Part shown: one piece after another, positions 60,238-64,000 of the stretch
Numbering within the stretch: position 1 is the stretch's first letter
Layout: the number at the start of each line of letters is the position of its first letter
From: Diphasiastrum complanatum
Taxonomy: Eukaryota > Streptophyta > Lycopodiopsida > Lycopodiales > Lycopodiaceae
Direction of reading: 5' to 3'
Assembly: GCA_029204225.1 (NCBI GenBank)
Contig: CM055092.1
Coordinates: forward strand, 80,980,778 to 81,044,777
Length of the DNA stretch: 64,000 bases
Program-made: the position numbers and the translations under genes
The notes under the pieces: generated by a model
Database searches by the model: none
Told to the model about the DNA's origin: nothing
What the model saw: only the letters and a program-made list of their open reading frames with translations

Positions 60238-60250
60238 ACCTAGTTAATTT

Positions 60251-62560
60251 CATTGCCTTTCGTTCTTCAACTATTACCATTGTTGATATTTGGAGTGAGA
60301 TGATAATCACTCATTATTCTAGAATTAGGTAACATATGTTGGAAATAAGGCTTGTAGACCGTCTTTGCTTAAAAAAATGGGTTTCATATTTTTTGTGTTG
60401 TATTTCGGAATTATATGTTTTCCAACCCAAATTTGAAAAAGCCCAACTTTTTTAAGTAGTTATTTTAGAAGGTTCAAAATGTAAGTTAAATGAATACATA
60501 GCTTCTATACCAACAAAATATGTGAAAATTATATATTACTTCAAAAATAGAAATCATAATATTTTATTAAAAAATTAAATGGAAATACTAGACAGGCTCA
60601 ATTAATTTATCAAGTGGAACATAATGCACATCTCACTCAATATTAGAAAAGTTTGTTTTGTAATTGAGTAAGTGTAATAGTTCAATGTTGAACCAAGCCT
60701 GCACATATTTGGTTGGAACTGATTCTAGAAAAAAAAAATAGGCAATGAAGATAGAATTTATCTTCTTATTTGGAGCACTTAGCCGAGGTAAAAGTTTCAT
60801 TAAAGGATATCACATACACATAGATTAATTCTCCTAAGTTGGAGCTTTGAAGGTTTGTGTTCATCAAAAAGAATATTCCATCATAAATTCCATTAGTGAA
60901 ATCAAACATTTTTGCTTACTAGATTTGTACATGAGTATGCATATTTATTCTTGTTATGCTTTAGGTCCTTAAACCATGATCTCTCTTACAATTTTGCAAG
61001 ATAGAGTAACTAATTGAAAGGAGTTGTCATTATTGGCGCATTATCGCTACAGTCCACCAATTAAAGTGGGACTACGTGATTACACATGATGCATGCACAA
61101 CACAAGCACATTTTCTCTATGATAATGAAGTCGTCTTTTCCCAACAATTAAGTACTACAATGAAGATTGCCAAAATATACACAAAATGAAGCTACATTGT
61201 CTACAATAGGAATTTCCAATAAACTCTCATTTCAATTTTTTTATGGTCAATTTTTCATCTACTTTGAACATTAGATAAAAACAAAAACTGATAACACTTT
61301 CTTATACATTGGAATATTATCTTATATCAGAAAAACCTTACATCAAAAGTTTGCAACAATTCAGATCATGAAAATGTGCAACTGTTTTTGAACAATTTAA
61401 TAATGTGAAATTTAAGATAAAACACATCCAATCCCTTGACACGATCAATTTCATTTAGTCATTCAACATAGCTTATCATCATAGAAAGGGTTTTGATTGT
61501 GGATGATTAGAAGCAAGCCCAAAATAGAAAACTTCCCAATATTCTCATCCATTACAAGGAAATACAACAAGGGTCACAACAAATTACAAGTGATCCATAA
61601 ATTAAATTTAAATCACAATAATTATGGCATAAGGTCAATTGCACTTAAATAGATCACAAAAATCATAGCATAATCTAAATGTATTACACAAACTTTCTTA
61701 TATTGCATCCCATAGAAAAGTTGTCATAACGCTCAAATTAAGAAGAAAAAAATATTCAAAAAAGAATGTATTAACCCAAATTTTGTTATATTACATCCCA
61801 TAGAAAAGTAGTCATGAAGCTCAATTCACCCATTGGATTATGATTTTCAAAGAAGTGAAGGCGAACTTGGATTGATACATGTGGTGGTAACTCAAAGCTC
61901 AAGCCTCCACTAAGGGGGGCTCATGAGTTCTTGTTTAACATTATAAAAACAAAGGATTGCATTTAGAAGAAAAAAGACTGCTCAGTTGAAAAGGCTTTGG
62001 AAGGTTGTCAAGCACAGATCTTATGACTACCTAAAGAACACGCATCTAGTCGGTTTAGATAGATTATTGAGATGCATGAACAAAATCATCTCAAATAGAA
62101 TGTCACATGAGGAAGCTCACTTGAGAAGGCTGCTCAAATAAATTCTTCAAACAACCCCACATTACAACTTCAAATTTGTAACTTGTCAAGATCATCAAAA
62201 AATGCACCAAGACCAACCTTAGCAGATATCCTCTTTGCATTTTCTATACATACAAAAAAAACCGGTTAAAGTGGTTTCTAAGCATTATATATTCCCTGAT
62301 CTAGTATTACAGGAAAGCGATGTGTAGCTAATTAGTCTTTGTATCTTGTTTAAAAGAGGAAAGTAATTACAAAGTCATCAGTTGATTTTGCATATTAAAA
62401 GTTTCATAGCCCCAAAACATAGTGCCTATCTGCAATCAAATAGGAAACTTATGTCAAACTACAGACATAAATCACCCAAAAAAGGAAAATGTAGTTGAAA
62501 CACAATATGCAAACCTCAAGGCTGGCAGCAAAAAGGTTTAGACCTTGTGTGTGTATGTGT
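60251..62560. other. AT-rich, no gene seen
   Basis: No recognised features. A short GT run (TGTGTGTATGTGTGT) lies at about 62548-62562. Confidence 0.5.
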
Positions 62561-62569
62561 GTAGCTTTT

Positions 62570-63165
62570 AAGAGGCACTATGAATACTCGTCCAAGAGCG
62601 ATCTCTATGATCTTCAGAAAGCCTTTCTCTTTGTCCGTCGGTAGGTTGTGAGCTTCAGATCCCTATCATGGCATGATTTCAAATTCAGTTAAACAGACAA
62701 AGACTAAAATTTGACCAGATGCATGATGATATCATCATAAACATGCAACATAAACATGCAACTCAGTTTAACCTATGCATAATCCCATGGCTATGGTAGT
62801 GAGCTACTCTGCAGAGCTGGCACACAAAACTATGCATAAGTAGAAAACATTAAAGAATCAACCTTTCACCAATGAGATCAAGCTCACTGCAATCCCAAAG
62901 TCCAAGGTGGTCTTGTCGGGGAGAGGGCTGCCTGAATTTACTTTGCCATGAAGATCTGTGTACTTCTTCAGATCTCGTGCGGGGGCAATGCACGAAATAG
63001 GCTACTCGTGAGCATCTTTGTAAATTGTAATGTCTTCGAAGAACGCCTCATTGATTATATATACTGTTAAGTCAAATGAACTGCTGCTTCTGGGATCGTT
63101 ATCAAGGCAATCCAAATCGTACACGAATGTCGCGATATAAAAATACACTAAATTGCAATCATTGC
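62570..63165 (-). pseudogene. Unrecognised coding-like exons
   Basis: Minus-strand reading from about 63160 to 62870 is open except for one TAG (about 63012). It gives VYFYIATFVYDLDCLDNDP, SSSSFDLTVYIINEAFFEDI and, after the stop, ARDLKKYTDLHGKVNSGSPL, then DFGIAVSLISLVK with a possible donor AAAG|GTTGAT (about 62867). A second open piece near 62656-62575 reads SEAHNLPTDKEKGFLKIIEI, then ALGRVFIVPLKS, after a possible acceptor ATGATAG. The composition is protein-like, but the phase does not join cleanly and I do not recognise the family. It lies downstream of, and on the same strand as, the U2AF-like copy. Confidence 0.4.
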
Positions 63166-63529
63166 AGTCCAACTATTAAGGATATAGATTCAGCCTGCGG
63201 TGAGAAGTATTATTTCTGCACTAATTTTTGGAATGCGTTTGAAACCGTCTTAAAACCTCTGGTCATTAATCGACCATCTCATACAACAGATGCCAGATAC
63301 TTGACAACACTACAATTTTGCATCTACAAAATTTAAAGGCTATTTGAAAATCAATCTAGCCGCAAGGGATTCACAATTGTAAGATTCTACTCAGTTAGTT
63401 CCTGATCGAGAAAAATTTGAGAACTTGAATATTTAATAATCTCAGTGTTCACTATTCCTAACAACAACATAGAAAAGAAACTAAAAAAAACCTTCTTGTA
63501 TTTCAGACCATCCGGAAGAGCAACCTACT

Positions 63530-64000
63530 TTACTCCGTTGAAAATAAAATTGTAGATAGCTTGAGCAAAACCTCTACTAGCGGCAGGAAATACGCATCAT
63601 GACCGCAGTGGCCACCTCCGTGGTGCTTTTCATGTCTTTCATAGTCTCTACGAGGACTCAGGCTTATGCCTCTATTACGGCTACTGCGCCCATGCCTTTT
63701 ATGGCTTCCAAAAAGCTTCCCTAAATCCCTGTTGATCTTCTTGACATGCGTACTGTTGCACAATCCACGATTGCAAGTATTTTCTTCGTAATGGGGACAA
63801 GTCGATTTTCTAAAGTCTGTCAGAAGAGAAAAATGCACATTAATAGGACGACTTGCATAAAAGCGTCCACCTAAAGCTTGCACATCGGACGCCTGTTCTT
63901 CCTCTTTAAATATGCGTAAACATAACCAACCATGTGATCCGCAAGATTACCACACACATTCAGGCTTTCAAGCTCCCATATTTGCTCAACTAAACTGATC
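63530..64000 (-). pseudogene. U2AF35: U2AF small subunit (U2AF35) copy, frameshifted, runs off the window
   Basis: U2AF35 recognises the AG at 3' splice sites. The minus strand reads [20 protein letters not shown] (end of the UHM/RRM domain). After loss of one base near 63912 it continues with [40 protein letters not shown] and [20 protein letters not shown], the second CCCH zinc finger. The finger has lost one residue between its second and third Cys (CNRGLC instead of CNRGGYC). The tail is a short Arg/Ser/His-rich part ending at 63530 and lacks a long RS domain. The frameshift and shortened finger point to a dead copy. No intron interrupts the visible part, so a retrocopy is possible, although plant U2AF35 genes can also lack introns here. 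Confidence 0.82.

Noticed and set aside
59000-62500. Possible genes in the AT-rich tract
   Set aside because: Only short chance frames; apart from the SINE nothing can be supported.

Overview
The window looks like nuclear DNA of a land plant with a repeat-rich genome. Plant-type Copia and Gypsy (chromovirus) retrotransposons, plant-type LINEs, a hAT transposase remnant and a tRNA-like SINE fill most of it. Pieces of three low-copy plant gene families lie among them, split by introns with GT..AG ends. The sequence alone does not fix the species. Dense long (CT)n arrays and an apparent ~20 kb intron suggest a large genome.

Layout. 1-1.9 kb: nothing recognisable. 1.96-6.45 kb: 5'-truncated Copia element (C1) with its 3' LTR. 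6.6-7.2 kb: unrecognised broken coding segment (minus). 7.25-7.72 kb: GC-rich palindromic repeats. 8.2-9.8 kb: second Copia 3' end (C2). 10.3-13.8 kb: short repeats, then a decayed coding-like tract. 14.7-16.2 kb: LTR-like start, (GA)44 and short tandem repeats. 16.7-19.6 kb (plus): multi-exon gene resembling the kinetochore protein SKA3. 22.2-23.7 kb and 43.3-43.4 kb (minus): exons of a BASS1-like plastid sodium/metabolite transporter, whose 19.6 kb gap is packed with mobile elements. These are a Gypsy element (G2, 25.3-33.9 kb) carrying a second Gypsy element (G1) nested in its gag, a third Gypsy RT remnant (G4), two Copia copies of one family in opposite orientation (C3, C4), a short Gypsy piece and a hAT transposase end. 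44.7-54.6 kb: LINE fragments in head-to-tail order, one split by a Gypsy element (G3) that keeps both LTRs. 54.8-57.1 kb: another Gypsy pol remnant with a 377 bp segment present three times. 57.1-58.3 kb: an LTR, primer-binding site and gag start of one more element. 58.3-62.5 kb: AT-rich DNA with one SINE. 62.5-63.2 kb: unrecognised coding-like segments (minus). 63.5-64.0 kb: frameshifted copy of the U2AF small subunit.

Most notable. G1 and G3 have matching LTRs that begin AGTTA and end TAACT, not TG..CA, and each has a perfect 5 bp target duplication. In G1 the RT, RNase H and integrase core are replaced by about 1.2 kb of unrelated sequence that stays in frame, apart from two stops, with the protease upstream and the integrase tail downstream. 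None of the mobile-element reading frames is intact. The SKA3-like gene is the only host gene that could be complete, but two of its exon junctions do not agree in phase in my model.
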